NCBI RefSeq assembly: GCF_943734655.1 | Contig: NC_071354.1 | Coordinates: forward strand, 162,151,142-162,215,141 | DNA: 64,000 nt | Direction: 5' to 3' | From: Sabethes cyaneus | Taxonomy: Eukaryota > Arthropoda > Insecta > Diptera > Culicidae | Shown here: positions 44,170 through 55,930 of the stretch, piece after piece | Numbering within the stretch: position 1 is the first letter of the stretch | Layout: every line of letters begins with the position of its first letter | Made by a program: the position numbers and the translations under genes | Notes under the pieces: model-generated | The model's database searches: none | What the model saw: only the letters and a program-made list of their open reading frames with translations | What the model was told of the DNA's origin: nothing

Positions 44170-44900
44170 GTGAAATGGGAGAACTTGTTTACTGGTACCA
44201 AGAGATAAACCAACAGTGTGTGCAACAAATGAATTTCTAAGAAAATCCTGAATTTTAACCAAAGCCCACAGGAATAGTTTTCTTTTTTTTTATTGAAGGG
44301 CAATAGAAGTGCGCCATTATTTTTATCAATTTTTCAAATTATTCCTGACGACCTGGTTTAAATCATTCCACAGAGCTAAACTATTAGTTTCGGATTCTTT
44401 TGTTGCTACAGAAAATATTCAAACAAAAGATTAATTGAACTTGATATGATTTACGTCATTTATTTGGAAAATATAAATGTATAAATTGTAAAATTTTATT
44501 CGATAATTATATAAAATGCATTAAAATACTTTGTGGCCTATTAAAAACGCTATTATTGTCCTTTTGCTTCGTGGGCTGTCCCGGAAGTGATTACTAAGCT
44601 ACAGTTAATAGATTTATATTAATCAGCACCAACCATAAGGCACCGTTTATGAACAGCTTATACGTATAGTTGAGAAGTCATATATCAGTTAGGTAGTAAA
44701 AGTAGTATTTTGCAAGATGTAAATATTCGTTACTAAAATCACATTTATCCGTTATTGTGTAACAAAGCTAGAATATTAAAAAAAGTGATCATTGCAAGAC
44801 CCAACATAAAACTGTAATAGTTTGTTTTTTGGTTATTTCTGTTGCATCAATATCAAATTAGTACGTAATTGTTTCCGGCCATTCTGCAGAGTAGCTTGTA

Positions 44901-46017
44901 CTATTTGGACGTGCTATCGACTGTTGACGAAACCATCGAAGAGGAACCGTCGGAATTGATAGTGTCATCGATGTCTCCGTTTACCGAAAGCCCCACCTTC
45001 TCCATCAGTTCGGAAAGCCGCTTTGCCTTACGCTCCTCATTGTGCGAAATGATAGTACAAAGGTGCTCCGTTAGCATCTCTTTGCGTTCAAGCGCTTGGT
45101 GAAGGTCGACTTTTGCCTTCAGGAAGAGGTTCTCAATGTTGAGGTAATTTTTCCTGAAACAAAACGCATGTTCAAATTTTTTAAGGAATTATTTAAACTA
45201 ACTTACTCAACGTTGGAGAAGTGTAGACTGGCAGCATCGATTTGTTTTCTTAGGATTGCCACATCGGAAGCCAACTCAGAGTCTAGCTTTCCGAGTTCTG
45301 CTTTAATCTCTTGCAATTTCGTTGCTTCGGCAGCCGTTTTTTGTGCACTAAAATATAAAACCCGGTTATTATCTGATACACTTTTAGATTAGTAAATTAT
45401 AATCTAAACATACTATTGATCGATCGCCTTCTGAAGCATTTGCCGTTTCTGTTGATTTTGCTCCTGCATGAGTCTTCTCTGATGTTCAAAATCTTTCAGG
45501 GACATTCCTTTGAAAGGAGTCACCGTTTCCGAAATTGCTAACATTCCCCCTTGCGTTGGTGTTGCAAGACCACCAAGCACGGTTTGTACATTTTCAGGGC
45601 CGTTAACGGAAGGTGTACTGGCAGGTATAACTGACTGCTTAGGTAATACAAGAATAGATTCATCTTCCGGTGCATTCATCATTACAGGCAGAGGTTTAAA
45701 GGCAACCGCCTGTTGAATTGGATGGTTTGGATAGATGCTGGAATCGACGCAACTGGTGGCAGTACTACAGTCGGCAACATTCATTTGCACATGCTCTTTC
45801 GGAGTAGCTTTTTTGGCAGCGGCTGCTGCTTTCTCGCTTAACCGAACTGGTTTTTGATGCGGACGCGATAGGTTTTTAACTGGAATTCCAATTTATCACT
45901 GTATTCATAGCACGACAGTATTATTGATGTTATTTACTTACCGGCATCTTTTCCGTTGGTCTGACGTGTAATTTTATAAATATCATCGTCAGAAAATCCA
46001 ACAAATTGCTTCGACAT
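44901..46017 (-). CDS. Gorab: RAB6-interacting golgin (GORAB), four exons
   Basis: Exons on the minus strand are 46017-45942, 45879-45414, 45347-45207 and 45153-44901. All junctions are GT/AG, the frame stays open and the product is 311 aa. GORAB is a trans-Golgi and centriole coiled-coil protein that binds RAB6 and supports COPI traffic (family knowledge). The N-terminus MSKQFVGFSDDDIYKI matches the conserved GWAGFSEEEL start. Residues from about 150 (FEHQRRLMQEQNQQKRQML) onward match the coiled-coil core. The hallmark MLTEHLCTIISHNEERKAK lies in exon 4. The middle (about 45-140) is low-complexity and poorly conserved, and the acidic/Ser-rich C-terminus is short compared with vertebrates. 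The start was chosen because it gives the conserved N-terminus. Confidence 0.92.
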
Positions 46018-46460
46018 TTTTCGTTTCACGAAGTGTTTACGTTGGATTTAGATCTGTTGGATAAAAATTGTTTACGCTGGCTGACAGCATCGTTGAAAGC
46101 TTTTGAAGCAGAGGTGCCAGTTTGTTTTATAAATTCGATTGACGAATAATTGCTTTACTCGACATGCAGCTGGCGCTGCGGTAAAAGTGATGCTCTTTTA
46201 AAACAATGTGGTTTAAAAAGGTGAGGAAGAAGACATTTGTTGGTATTAGTAGCGAAAAATTAGGAAACGACGTCAAACTAGAAAAACAAACCGCGCCGAA
46301 TATTGGGGTTTATTTTTGGAGTTTGACGTCACGCTTGATCGTGATTGGTCGATTTAGAATTTCACCCACACCATGGTGAAATTTCTTCATGGCACTAACA
46401 CTACTTTACCAACATGGCCACATATGTATATACCACATTGCTTTAAAAAGGGGTTTCTAG

Positions 46461-46787
46461 CACAGAGAACAGACATCCATTCAGGAACAAATTTTCCGGG
46501 AATTCTTGGATAAAATTTCAAATTAAAATCACCTAATATGGTAGCGTCACCACCACTATAGTTTCCCAACTAAACGATTCTTTTGATTTGCACACTGGCA
46601 ACCATTGGCTCCTCCGGCGCTAGTGTATATGGACTATAAGCGTTATGCTAGCGCCAGAAGCTAGCTGTTGTGAGTTTAGTGTAGAATTTTATGCGCCTTC
46701 AGCGACATCATCACTATAGTTTCCCAACTAATTTGATATAAGTTTTATCCAAGTGGGGACCTTTCGCTTGGATGTCTGTTCTCTGTG
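46461..46787. mobile_element. MITE A with CACAGAGAACAGACAT ends
   Basis: Perfect 17-bp inverted ends (CACAGAGAACAGACATCC) enclose 327 bp. Inside, CACTATAGTTTCCCAACTAA occurs twice about 163 bp apart, enclosing a GGCGCTAG/CTAGCGCC hairpin; this looks like a further nested insertion with a long target duplication. It abuts element D seven bases later. Confidence 0.8.
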
Positions 46788-46949
46788 GTATAAGCACAGA
46801 GAACTACCAGGTACCTAATAGACGAGAAGTGTGTAAAAAGTTTTTATGTAATCAACGAGTAATCCTTCGATGGAGCAAACCTCGAGCAGTAAGTGGCAAA
46901 CCTTGTAGCAAACTAAAACTTGATGTCGCTGCCATCGCTGCTATGTAAC

Positions 46950-47761
46950 CACAGAGAACAGACATTCATCTTAATTTCGCAAAATGCGTAAAAGCTCAGC
47001 CGCCATTTTAAAAGTATGTGGTAATGCTCCTGCTACGTAGCGCTCACATCACTAAGAGGATTAATTTTGATTTTCAATGTCTGTCAATGCATATCAAAGT
47101 ATTCACGTTTTCACCAAGGCGTCGCTACAGCAACTAGCGTGTTGTTTATGCAATTTATCCAACCAAAAATAAAAGTAAACAACATTTATCAAAAATAGTA
47201 GTTCTTTAGTTATTCCTTTTCAATCCTTCCGTGAAATTATGTTTGCGTAAATAAACGAAATTTTTTGCATTTTCGTTCAAAGTGATTCTGTGTAGCTTTC
47301 CGCACCCGTTCGTCTATACGAAAGTTTTCATATAGTTAAGGTTTTATGGAAGGCGAACAAAGTTGAGAAAGATGCTGGAGGTTCCGCAGCGATGGTGTCA
47401 GGCGGTACGAATGGTATGTTCAATTATTGAAAAACTCTAAACATGACACCTATTTGCCGGTAATTACAAAAAAAAATAAAATCTTGAGATGCCGTTTGGT
47501 TTCTATTCTTGATTGTTAGCCAAGTTCAATAAATAACATAAACAAAGTTACAGCCACGGACACAACCGTTGCTACAGTAACTTATATCAGAGTAGCCAGT
47601 ATTCCGATTATGCAGAATATAACAAGACAATATACTAAATTTGGCAACGAGGGTATTGAACAACTGGTGCACCTCAAGAGAGATGTCGCTAGTGTCTTAT
47701 TGAAAAGTTTACACACCATTTGCCTGATATTTTATATGAGCATAAATGTCTGTTCTCTGTG
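46950..47761. mobile_element. MITE B with CACAGAGAACAGACAT ends and 7-bp target duplication
   Basis: The ends CACAGAGAACAGACATT and AATGTCTGTTCTCTGTG are perfect mirrors. ATGTAAC lies on both sides (46943-46949 and 47762-47768). The related element C has a single ATGCAAC at the equivalent point, which is the empty site. The 812-bp interior has no transposase. A CANRG start and a 7-8 bp duplication would suit the P superfamily, but this is tentative. Confidence 0.88.
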
Positions 47762-47785
47762 ATGTAACTCCCGCAGTACAAAGTA

Positions 47786-48002
47786 ATATTGTTGCTGCAG
47801 TTGAAAACCGTAATGATCGACATGCGACATTCGGTTTTATTCTTGTCCTGTGTGTTGCAACTACATCGCAGGTGGTGCGCTGTATAGCGCATCAATGTGC
47901 GAACACAGCGCACCACGTGCGACGTAGTTGCGACACACAGAACAAGAATAAAACTGAATGTCGCACGTCGATCATTACGGTTTTCAACTGCAACAACAAT
48001 AT
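47786..48002. repeat. 217-bp fold-back with arms of about 100 bp
   Basis: The left arm starts ATATTGTTGCTGCAGTTGAA and continues through GTTTTATTCTTGTCCTGTGT to GTGGTGCGCTGT. The right arm mirrors it with only a few differences. The loop is about 20 nt. Both strands therefore show near-identical short open frames, which are not genes. No clear target duplication was seen. Confidence 0.88.
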
Positions 48003-48254
48003 GAATGAAGGTACAAATAGGTAAATAGTCTAAACGTCGGAACGACTTGAAAAAGCCAGTTCTAATTTCCGTAAAAGACTGAAAAGGCCAAAAAAGTACG
48101 ATAAAAATCACAAAACTAACAGTCGACAGAGTTTAAAGTGTACATGCACATTTTTCGATGCGTTTGGCAAACTATTTCTGGAGAGCGCCACCAGCAAATT
48201 TTATACCTTTTACAAACAAAAGATCGATTACTTTCTTCGAGCCCAGGACTGGTT

Positions 48255-48420
48255 CGTTCACTTTGACTCATTTTTGATTCATTTGACAGTACCGTCCCAG
48301 CCGAGCAAAATTTGAAGTTGTTTATGGAAAATTTGCAGAACTAGTTATCATCTTCAATGTTGCTGAATACAGTTTTGCTGTATCTGTTGTATTTACGATG
48401 CTACAATGCTACAAAAATGA
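48255..48420. mobile_element. Second copy of the AACAAAATTTGAA MITE, partial
   Basis: It matches 37565-37680 in the same orientation, through TGCTGTATCTGTTGTATTTACG and GCTACAATGCT. Only the left part is present. Confidence 0.65.
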
Positions 48421-48486
48421 GTGAAATAAACTTAAAAAATTAAATGAAACGATCTCTTGCACACTTACAGAAACGCCCATATGTGA

Positions 48487-48600
48487 CCCAACAAATATTT
48501 TTGTCGTATAACAGCTTATAAGCTTATCAAGCGCTTGTAACCCGGAAATTGGCTTAACAACGGTTGAATAAGCTACTAATCAACAAAAATGTTTGTTGGG
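48487..48600. mobile_element. CCCAACA-ended mini-MITE, best copy (114 bp)
   Basis: CCCAACAAATATTTTTGT and ACAAAAATGTTTGTTGGG are terminal mirrors. The centre holds CTTATAAGCTTATCAAGCGCTTG. Decayed copies occur at 37929 and 39487. Confidence 0.8.
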
Positions 48601-49134
48601 AAGCGCGGGTGAAAATCTGCAAAAATGTTTCGATCTCTTGCGTTCTTTAACAACTTCTTTAATTGCTTTGCTCCTATAATAAACGTTTGGAGGTTGCAGC
48701 AGCTTACGTTCGTCAACGCGAATGCTCTTCCGTTTCTGTTGCTAACGTTTGGTGACTTCTGCGATGAGAAAAAAAATTTTGCTCTTTTCTTTTTCTTTGA
48801 AACCTGAACCGGAAATCATCAGTTTCAGTTACAGTTTCTTAAAGGATTGATCTATTCGTTGTGTGTCGTGCTTGCGAAAAATGTGTTTTTTGTTTGGATG
48901 AATATTTCTCTGAAGGTAAGAGGTTTAATTTATATATTTTTTTTATTTTTGGTTTCAAGAAATGGATCAGCTAAAGATTGATTGATGCCGAAACGATGGA
49001 GAAATTGAAAGGTAAAAGAGTGATATGTGAGTGAAATTTTTTAGTATTGAAGTCGTATGTCATATTGCAAACATGAAAATATGTTTCACGAAAAATGTTA
49101 GTTCATTTTGTACTGTTTAAAAGGCACCGATAAA
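48601..49134. other. No feature recognised
   Basis: AT-rich DNA. A 60-codon frame at 48625 is not convincing as a gene. Confidence 0.35.
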
Positions 49135-49436
49135 GCGGGGTACGCTGCTGAAAAGTAATGGGTGAAAAGATAGGACAAGAAATGCTCAAGAAATCGATTT
49201 CTTTTACGATTTACGATTACGACAGTACGCACCTCATAATAAATATTATTTCACGTCCAGATGGCGTTGGCTTACACGCAAGTGAATTAAAACGTCACTT
49301 TTCCGTACGGAATAATATCCGGCGCAATTATTGCCACAAGAAAAAATGACAGGTGGTTGCTTGCATTGGAGCTGTCAAAATGTCTTCGGTAAATAGCAAG
49401 ATTTTTTCTTGAGCTGTTTTCAGCAGCGTACCCCGC
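49135..49436. mobile_element. MITE with GCGGGGTACGCTGCTGAAAA ends
   Basis: The two ends are perfect 20-bp mirrors enclosing 302 bp. The arms continue imperfectly (CTCAAGAAA and TTTCTTGAG). No target duplication could be fixed and no coding capacity is seen. Confidence 0.8.
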
Positions 49437-49626
49437 TTAAGAAGTGTAAATCTCAACCCAAAAAGTTGAGTACTTGACTTGGAAATCGTAAAAATCTTTA
49501 AAATGCACAAAACGGGCACCTTTCGAAGATGCGTTAAAATTTATCAATGGTTGCTAGTTTTACTTTACTATGAATCAATATACGAATACACAGAGTATTA
49601 AAAGCAAATTCTAGTTATCATGAATA

Positions 49627-49750
49627 CAGGTCGGATTCGATTATCCGGGGGAAAATTTTTTTTTATAATGTTAAACACGTTTTGATCATGAATACATTTC
49701 AAAAAACCTATTTAAAAAAAAATTTCTCCCGGATAATCGAGTCCGACCTG
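49627..49750. mobile_element. 124-bp pogo-type MITE with TA target duplication
   Basis: The ends CAGGTCGGATTCGATTATCC and GGATAATCGAGTCCGACCTG are mirrors with one mismatch, and TA flanks both sides. The CGATTATCCGG string is characteristic of pogo/Tigger-like ends (family knowledge). Confidence 0.88.
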
Positions 49751-49889
49751 TAATACAATTTGCTTTTACAAATGCAAAATAGTGACAGAAACTTCCCATC
49801 CCAACAGGTCGAAGATTCTTTACGACGTTTGAACCTGTGTCAATTTGATATGTGTGCTTGGAAGTATGCCAGAGTGTAAGACCCAGTTA

Positions 49890-50166
49890 CAGACAAACAG
49901 ACATAACTCTTGAAAGAAAAATCAACAAAAATATCGTACCTCACATTTAGCCTGAACACTAGCACCATCTATGATCGACATTCCCAAATATCAAATAGCA
50001 ATATGGGTGTCCCTCGAAGTAGCAAGTATTTTTTATGGGGAATTCCCCTTCTTTCGTCAAAAAGCGCCACTTTGACCAAAACGGAGACATTCCCAACTAA
50101 GCCCAAATTTGAAATGACGGTTTAATCGGTACGATGAATGGAAAACGAGAGTTATGTTTGTCTGTG
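49890..50166. mobile_element. MITE with CAGACAAACATAACTCT ends
   Basis: CAGACAAACAGACATAACTC at the left mirrors GAGAGTTATGTTTGTCTGTG at the right. The centre (CACATTTAGCC then CACTAGCACCATCTATGAT) resembles the centre of the MITE at 60106-60388, so the two belong to one family. Confidence 0.75.
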
Positions 50167-50869
50167 CTTAAACACAGACACGTTTTGTTTTGATTGACTC
50201 CATGTCAAAAGGTGCTCCTCTATTGATTTCCAGTAACAAAACTGAAAGAAAAAAATGAGTTTTTGACACCCAACAAAATCTGTACCTATCTGTACTTTAT
50301 GACAAAAATCTGTAATCTGTACCATACAGAATTACCAAAAAAAGTCGGAAAAATCTGTACTTTTCCAGATAAATCTAATTGATGTCCTGAAAGTGAAACA
50401 TCATAAAGAAGTGAGCTTTCCTTTTGCCAGATTGTATCCATATAGAGAATTGCAAGAATTTGTTCGGAACTGTTGTCTTACACGGAAACAGTGCTGGAGG
50501 GATATTTGTTCATGTGATTTGACGCAGAAATTCTCAAAGCGAGGAAAATCAACGACTCTCTCATCTGACAATAAGAATAGTTTTGAATGTTTTATTTGCT
50601 GCTTTGCGTCAGTTAGTTGCTTGCAATTCTTTACATAGTTTCAATAGTCAAGGATTGCTTTTAGATTAATTTCATTTAGAAAATAATGGACAACAATCTC
50701 TATATATGCTGCATGTAGCATATATACATGAAGAATCCAATTATTACATGCATGGATACATGCTACTATCGCTACAAAGAGACTTACATAGGCCTGCGCC
50801 ACCTATGCGGTCGTGTCTTGGGCACAATCCCTTTGACTTTTATTCACAAATGAGAAAGGAGAAGACAGG

Positions 50870-51250
50870 TTGATGCAATATGCATTGACTTCAAAAAAGC
50901 ATTCGACCTACGGGGTGAAGTGGCTGTCAAATTCATACATTTTCGATGTCCCACGCATAGGTACCAAACTGTTAATTTTGACAGGAACCAAAAAATGTGC
51001 TGGGAATTCTCCTTTACTGAGGACCATTTGAAAGTTGCTCTCTTCACTCCTACATGAGAAAGAGATAGCAACACACCATGCCCTTGCATTCGACATATAG
51101 GCGATGGTTTCGAGATATCATCTGGCGTTCCCAAAGGTTGCCAGCTAGAGCCTTTGAAATTTATACTTTTCATTAATGAGCTAGGTAGCCTTTTAAGCTC
51201 ATCTAAGCTGATGTAGGTCAATGACTTAAAGATATTCCGTGAAATTAAAA
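50870..51250 (+). pseudogene. Jockey/CR1-type reverse transcriptase scrap
   Basis: Codons read VDAICIDFKKAFD, then (after broken frame) GDGFEISSGVPKGCQLEPLK and LFINELG, then VNDLKIF where YADD is expected. The order matches the RT core of poly(A)-type LINEs (DFxKAFD, SGVPQGS, LGPLLF, YADD). It is degenerate and has neither end. Confidence 0.65.
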
Positions 51251-51782
51251 CCAGACTTGACTTGACTTGACTTGACCAGATAGACTGTACTCTCCAAAGC
51301 GATACTGATTCTTTTGCACGAAATGTTGCGTCAAATCCTTTAGCCGACTACATGAGCCCCTGCGAAATGAATACTCTATCGGGCAGAGCCATATACGCCG
51401 AGTGCAGACGATAAAGGATTTAAGCATTGCCTTCATTCCAAAGTCGATAATGGCTCTGCTTTCCTTTTTATTTCATTTCAATAGTCTTTACTTATGAACA
51501 CGGCGGGACTACGCAACCACCGCAAGTTTATTTTGCTTCCTTGTCTTGAAGCAACAGCATCAGCCACAAGTTTGGTGTTTGTAATGGTAGTTCGTTCCCT
51601 GAGAAGCAAGGCTATCACACGGAAAATGCATGGAAAATTTTTTGCTTGAAAGATTTCGTTCATTTTCACTATTTCACGACTAGAAAACAATCTATTCAAA
51701 AAAGCTAAGCTATAAAATTGCTGCATCTTTTATGAGTCGAACGATATGCGAACCATCAAAATCCGTTATAAATTGAAAGAGC
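51251..51782. other. No feature recognised
   Basis: Short TTGAC repeats near 51250-51280 were seen; no gene or element could be supported. Confidence 0.35.
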
Positions 51783-51861
51783 TAGGGTAACAGCATCTGT
51801 TTTTGCCAGGGCACCAGTTTTCGCTTCAGTTTCGGTGAACCAATAAATTACGACTTCAAAC

Positions 51862-52526
51862 CACAGAGAACAGACTATCAGGTAATTGACAAAAAGTGTG
51901 TAAATGATTTTTATGTAATCTACGAGTAATCCTTCAATAGAGCACCCGTCGAGCAGTAAGTGGCAAACTAAATCTTGATGTCGCTGCCATCGCTGCTATG
52001 CAACTCCAGCGCAAAGAAATACACTGAAGTCGCGTTTTACGCGGTTTTTTTACGCGACTATTTTTACGCGAATTTCGGAATTTACGCTGTTTTTTTTTAC
52101 GCGAATTTCGGAATTTACGCGTTTTTTTACGCGAATTACGGAATTTACGCGGTTTTTTTACACGATTTTCGGAATTTACGCGGTTTTTATACGCGAATTT
52201 CGGAATTTAAGCGGTTTTTTACGCGATTTTCGGAATTTATGCGGATGTGCCCAAAACGTCTATTTTTTCGCGTAGTGTTGAAATCCACAGTTTTTTTACG
52301 CGAAATTTTGGTTTTTTCACGCGAATTTCGGAATTTACGCGGTTTTTTACGTGGTTTTGATTTACGCGGGACGTATCCTTCGCGTAAAAAGTGACTTGAG
52401 TGTATTGATAAAAGTACATGAATATTTTTTGATGCGTTTGGCAAACTATTTCTGAAGGGCGCTACCGACAGATTTTACACACAAAAAAAATTTACTTCCT
52501 TCGAGCCTGTTAATCTGTTCTCTGTG
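51862..52526. mobile_element. Element C with CACAGAGAACAG ends, nested, with minisatellite
   Basis: CACAGAGAACAGA and TCTGTTCTCTGTG are terminal mirrors. TTCAAAC and TTCGAAC flank it, a 7-bp target duplication with one difference. It is colinear with element D at 46795 but contains a minisatellite in place of D's middle. Confidence 0.82.
52025..52395 (+). repeat. Minisatellite of TTTACGCGAATTTCGGAA type
   Basis: About ten copies of a 28-36 bp unit (ACGCGAATTTCGGAATTTACG plus a T-run) run through this stretch. The open frames produced on both strands are repeat artefacts. Confidence 0.9.
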
Positions 52527-53949
52527 TTCGAACCCTTAATGGATATATAACTCAAATTGGCATGATTTTTAGTGTGTGTCGTTAGATTGAGATGATTTGA
52601 ACATGATTCACTTTTTGCCATTAGCGAATTTCAATGGTCCGTTCTTGAGCACATCACGGTAATCAGCGATGCGGTTGTTTCTCAACGGAAACCTATTCTG
52701 TTCTCACTATTCATCTAAAAAGTGATTATATTTCTCAGAAAAAATTAATATAAACGAATTTTTAGACTAGAACAATAAGATACAACGATGCTTCTGGGGG
52801 TGGCGAAAATTGGTGCTTCAACATGCATCACAAGTCTTACATTTACACAGACTTTGCCAAATATTTGGTCTTAATTTTTATGCTGAAAACATAGCAAAAA
52901 TGTTTCTGTTTAAAGTAAGCTAAACATTGCTCATCGATATGGAACTATATGGCAATGAATTTCGGTTTTCTTGTTTGCCGCCTGAAAAAGTGGCGATTTC
53001 TGGTGCCGTTACCCTATTAGCGTTCAAAATCTTTTATTTTTTCGTGATGCTGCTGGCTTGACTCCAAATTTTGGACTGACACCCTGCCGTAAGGCGTAGT
53101 TCTACGTCAAAAATACGGGACACTTGGTTATCAGGGACAAGTCATCCAAATCTGGCACTTTCCTGCAAAATCCAGCAATAAGCATGACTGAGAGGAGAGC
53201 TTGCAAAACAAATTTACAGGAATTCTTTTTACATACAGTCACCCCAGTATTATGGGCCACACAGTATTATGGGCCAGTCAATACGTTACGTTAGTTTTAT
53301 ACGTAACAAATTAATATTTAACTATCGAATATGAGTTCAATAGATAGCAGCAACATTCTGTCGCATGGTTGACAGCAATTCACTCAGTTCCAATGCGTTA
53401 ATTTTCTTAATTTTACGATAGTTGTCAGTTGGCTCAAATCGACTTTCGATTTGTCGTTATTTTTGCGGTAGTTATAAAAAGTCGCTTGTGAATTATAAGC
53501 TGAATAGCGGCGTAAATTTGTGTGTCTGAGCGTAAAATGGATGGAAACCGAGGGAATAGGTATTCATAGAATTACGGTGAAACCAACAAGAATAATGCAT
53601 TTTCCGCTTTAATATACGAAATTAAACAATGGCCCATAATACTGGGAGCGAAATTGACTTTTCCCAGTATTATGGGTCAAGCATATAGATCAACAGTATT
53701 CGCTGTTTTTGACTATAATTGTAATTTTTTTCTCAGTAAAACGAAAAAACGTGCAAAAAAATCAATATACAGAAATCAAAGCTCTATGATCCTGATATAT
53801 TGCATTACGCTCTTGATCTAGCAAGACAAATCGAAAAAATTCGGGAAGTTGTAAGGGATCACAATCTACCGTACAGTACAGTCCCGCGTTATTTTTGGAA
53901 TCCACCCAAAACTAATAAGCCAGGACCAAATACTTTTCCTCTTCCTGAA

Positions 53950-54012
53950 CTTACTTACTTTACTTAGTTGGCTTGCCGTCCTAAGACAAAGCCTGGTGAT
54001 AAGTTTGATGAG
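53950..54012 (-). mobile_element. Extremely truncated RTE LINE 3' end
   Basis: CTTACTTACTTTACTTAG and GGCTTGCCGTCCTAAGACAA match the 3' end of the LINE at 3472. CTTCCTGAA lies on both sides (53941-53949 and 54013-54021), a likely 9-bp target duplication. Only about 48 bp match the LINE; the remaining 15 bp are untemplated or from elsewhere. Confidence 0.75.
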
Positions 54013-54058
54013 CTTCCTGAAGAGAAGTACAAAATACAAGATCCCTAAACCGCGAGAA

Positions 54059-54463
<405 letters not shown>

Positions 54464-54770
54464 CGCGCGCGCTTTTTTCTCGAAATAAAACCAATTTTGT
54501 TTCACTGAACCATAATACTGGAAACATTGACCCATAATTCTGACCAGGTTTAAAAGTGGCCCATAATACTGGGAATGGAATATGCTTACATTTTGTTGTT
54601 CTGCAAAAAAGTATGTGATTTTGGAACAAGATTGCCTACAGGACATCAAAATATGATATATTTATAACCAATTAAGTTAAAAATAAACTGTAAATTATTT
54701 AAATCTGTGTTTCTACCAATAGTTTTGTAGCATCATCATGCTTAACTGGCCCATAATACTGGGGTGACTG

Positions 54771-55830
54771 TATGCAGTCTAAAAGGATGCAAAAAGCGCA
54801 ATGTTTTGCTTATTCTTTCCATTTATTACAAGACAATGGTATCTTAACGAAATATTTTTGTTCCTTCATTTTAGATGATCTAATCCAAAAATTTCGTCCA
54901 ATCGCAAAATGATGTTTTAGAGACCATCCCTTTCTTTTTCATCAGATCTCAAACCTTCTTCAGCCTCTTTCACAAATCTAAACCTATTGCTAAAGAAAAT
55001 ACTGTGAAACTGTCTGTTGTTATTGCTAACTGAATGTCTCCGCAAAAAATTGAAAGAGAAACTCGATTTTCCGGCTAGCTCACCCGGAAATTTGCTTGCA
55101 AAGCAACTTCCGTAGTTGCAAGTAGCTATGTACATCCAGAAGCTATGATATTCTGATAAGCACACTTTATTTAATGATAATTAGATTATAGTGTATCTCA
55201 TTTAGAACGATTTTTATTAAACACCTAATTGGTAAGCATCTCTAGGGTGTATTCAATGAACCAATCGTCATCAGCCGATTTGTGCGTGTAAAACGATCAG
55301 CGTATAAAATGAAATCATTATGCAAACTTTGTTGTTCCGAATAAAACTTTAACAGGAACATTAATGCGCGATCGTGAGATTACATCGATTAAACATCGGC
55401 GCTATTCATTCAAACCACTTCAAACTACAATAGCTAGGCGTGACTAAGCGGCACAGCTGAAAGTTCTAGCTGCGCAAAAAATCTGCATCTAATTGGTCAT
55501 CCGTGCAATTACGGCAACATCCCTGGCATATCTTGGCGACGGGATCTAGAGTAGCGACTATAGGCACGTGGATGTTTATCAAATTGCGTAATTAGTGCAG
55601 GAAGTCTGGCGGGCAGCAGCGACGCAGCATTGTCTGGTTAACCAGCCGACTGGTAAGACAAGTTGCTCGAATAAACATTAGATAGAGTTGTTGCCCGTTT
55701 CGTGTAACGCCGCCGACATAGGAAAATTTCTTTTTCCCTCGGGCAGCAAGCTCTCAATTGTATTCTGATTATAGTTGTTCCTTACAGCGTTAATCGCTGT
55801 TAATTGTCTCATTTCGGTGCGATTTTTTTG
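54771..55830. other. Intergenic, presumably upstream region of the 55931 gene
   Basis: No mobile element or open frame of interest was recognised. This is the longest stretch near the host genes that looks free of transposon debris. Confidence 0.4.
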
Positions 55831-55834
55831 CAGC

Positions 55835-55871
55835 TATAAATTTACCCGCCAGCAGCTACCGGATCGTCAGT
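55835..55871 (+). promoter_or_regulatory. TATA box and initiator of the small secreted protein gene
   Basis: TATAAA at 55835-55840 is followed by TCAGT at 55867-55871, the arthropod initiator, at the usual spacing of about 30 bp. The coding start is 62 bp downstream. Confidence 0.75.
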
Positions 55872-55930
55872 ATTATTCGCAAGTCTAACAAATCGCACGC
55901 GTGAAAGGTTCGAAAAGTTAGTTTTCTAAA

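Larger units (their letters stand above)
46795..48237. mobile_element. Element D, CACAGAG-ended relative, hosting two insertions
   Basis: It begins CACAGAGAACTACCAGG. Blocks such as ACGAGTAATCCTTCGATGG, GAGCAGTAAGTGGCAAAC, GATGTCGCTGCCATCGCTGC and GATGCGTTTGGCAAACTATT are shared in order with element C at 51862-52526. The right terminus is lost. MITE B interrupts it at 46950-47761, and a long fold-back lies at 47786-48002. Confidence 0.75.
51785..53014. mobile_element. GGGTAAC-ended element with TA target duplication
   Basis: The left end GGGTAACAGCATCTG and reversed right end GGGTAACGGCACCAG are flanked by TA (51783-51784 and 53015-53016). The ends resemble those of the 1.8-kb element at 21120. 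It hosts element C (51862-52526). No transposase frame is visible. Confidence 0.75.

Noticed and set aside
44869..45716. Plus-strand open frames opposite GORAB
   Set aside because: They mirror the exons of the minus-strand gene, which has conserved motifs and consistent splice sites.
45413..45790. A single-exon 125-codon gene
   Set aside because: It is only the major part of GORAB exon 2; the frame ends just beyond a GTATGT donor and the flanking exons restore the conserved ends.
47689..48111. Two similar open frames on opposite strands
   Set aside because: They arise because both arms of a fold-back read the same; no protein family matches.
51975..52444. Open frames rich in FYANFGIYA or KNRVNSEIR
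   Set aside because: They are translations of the TTTACGCGAATTTCGG minisatellite.
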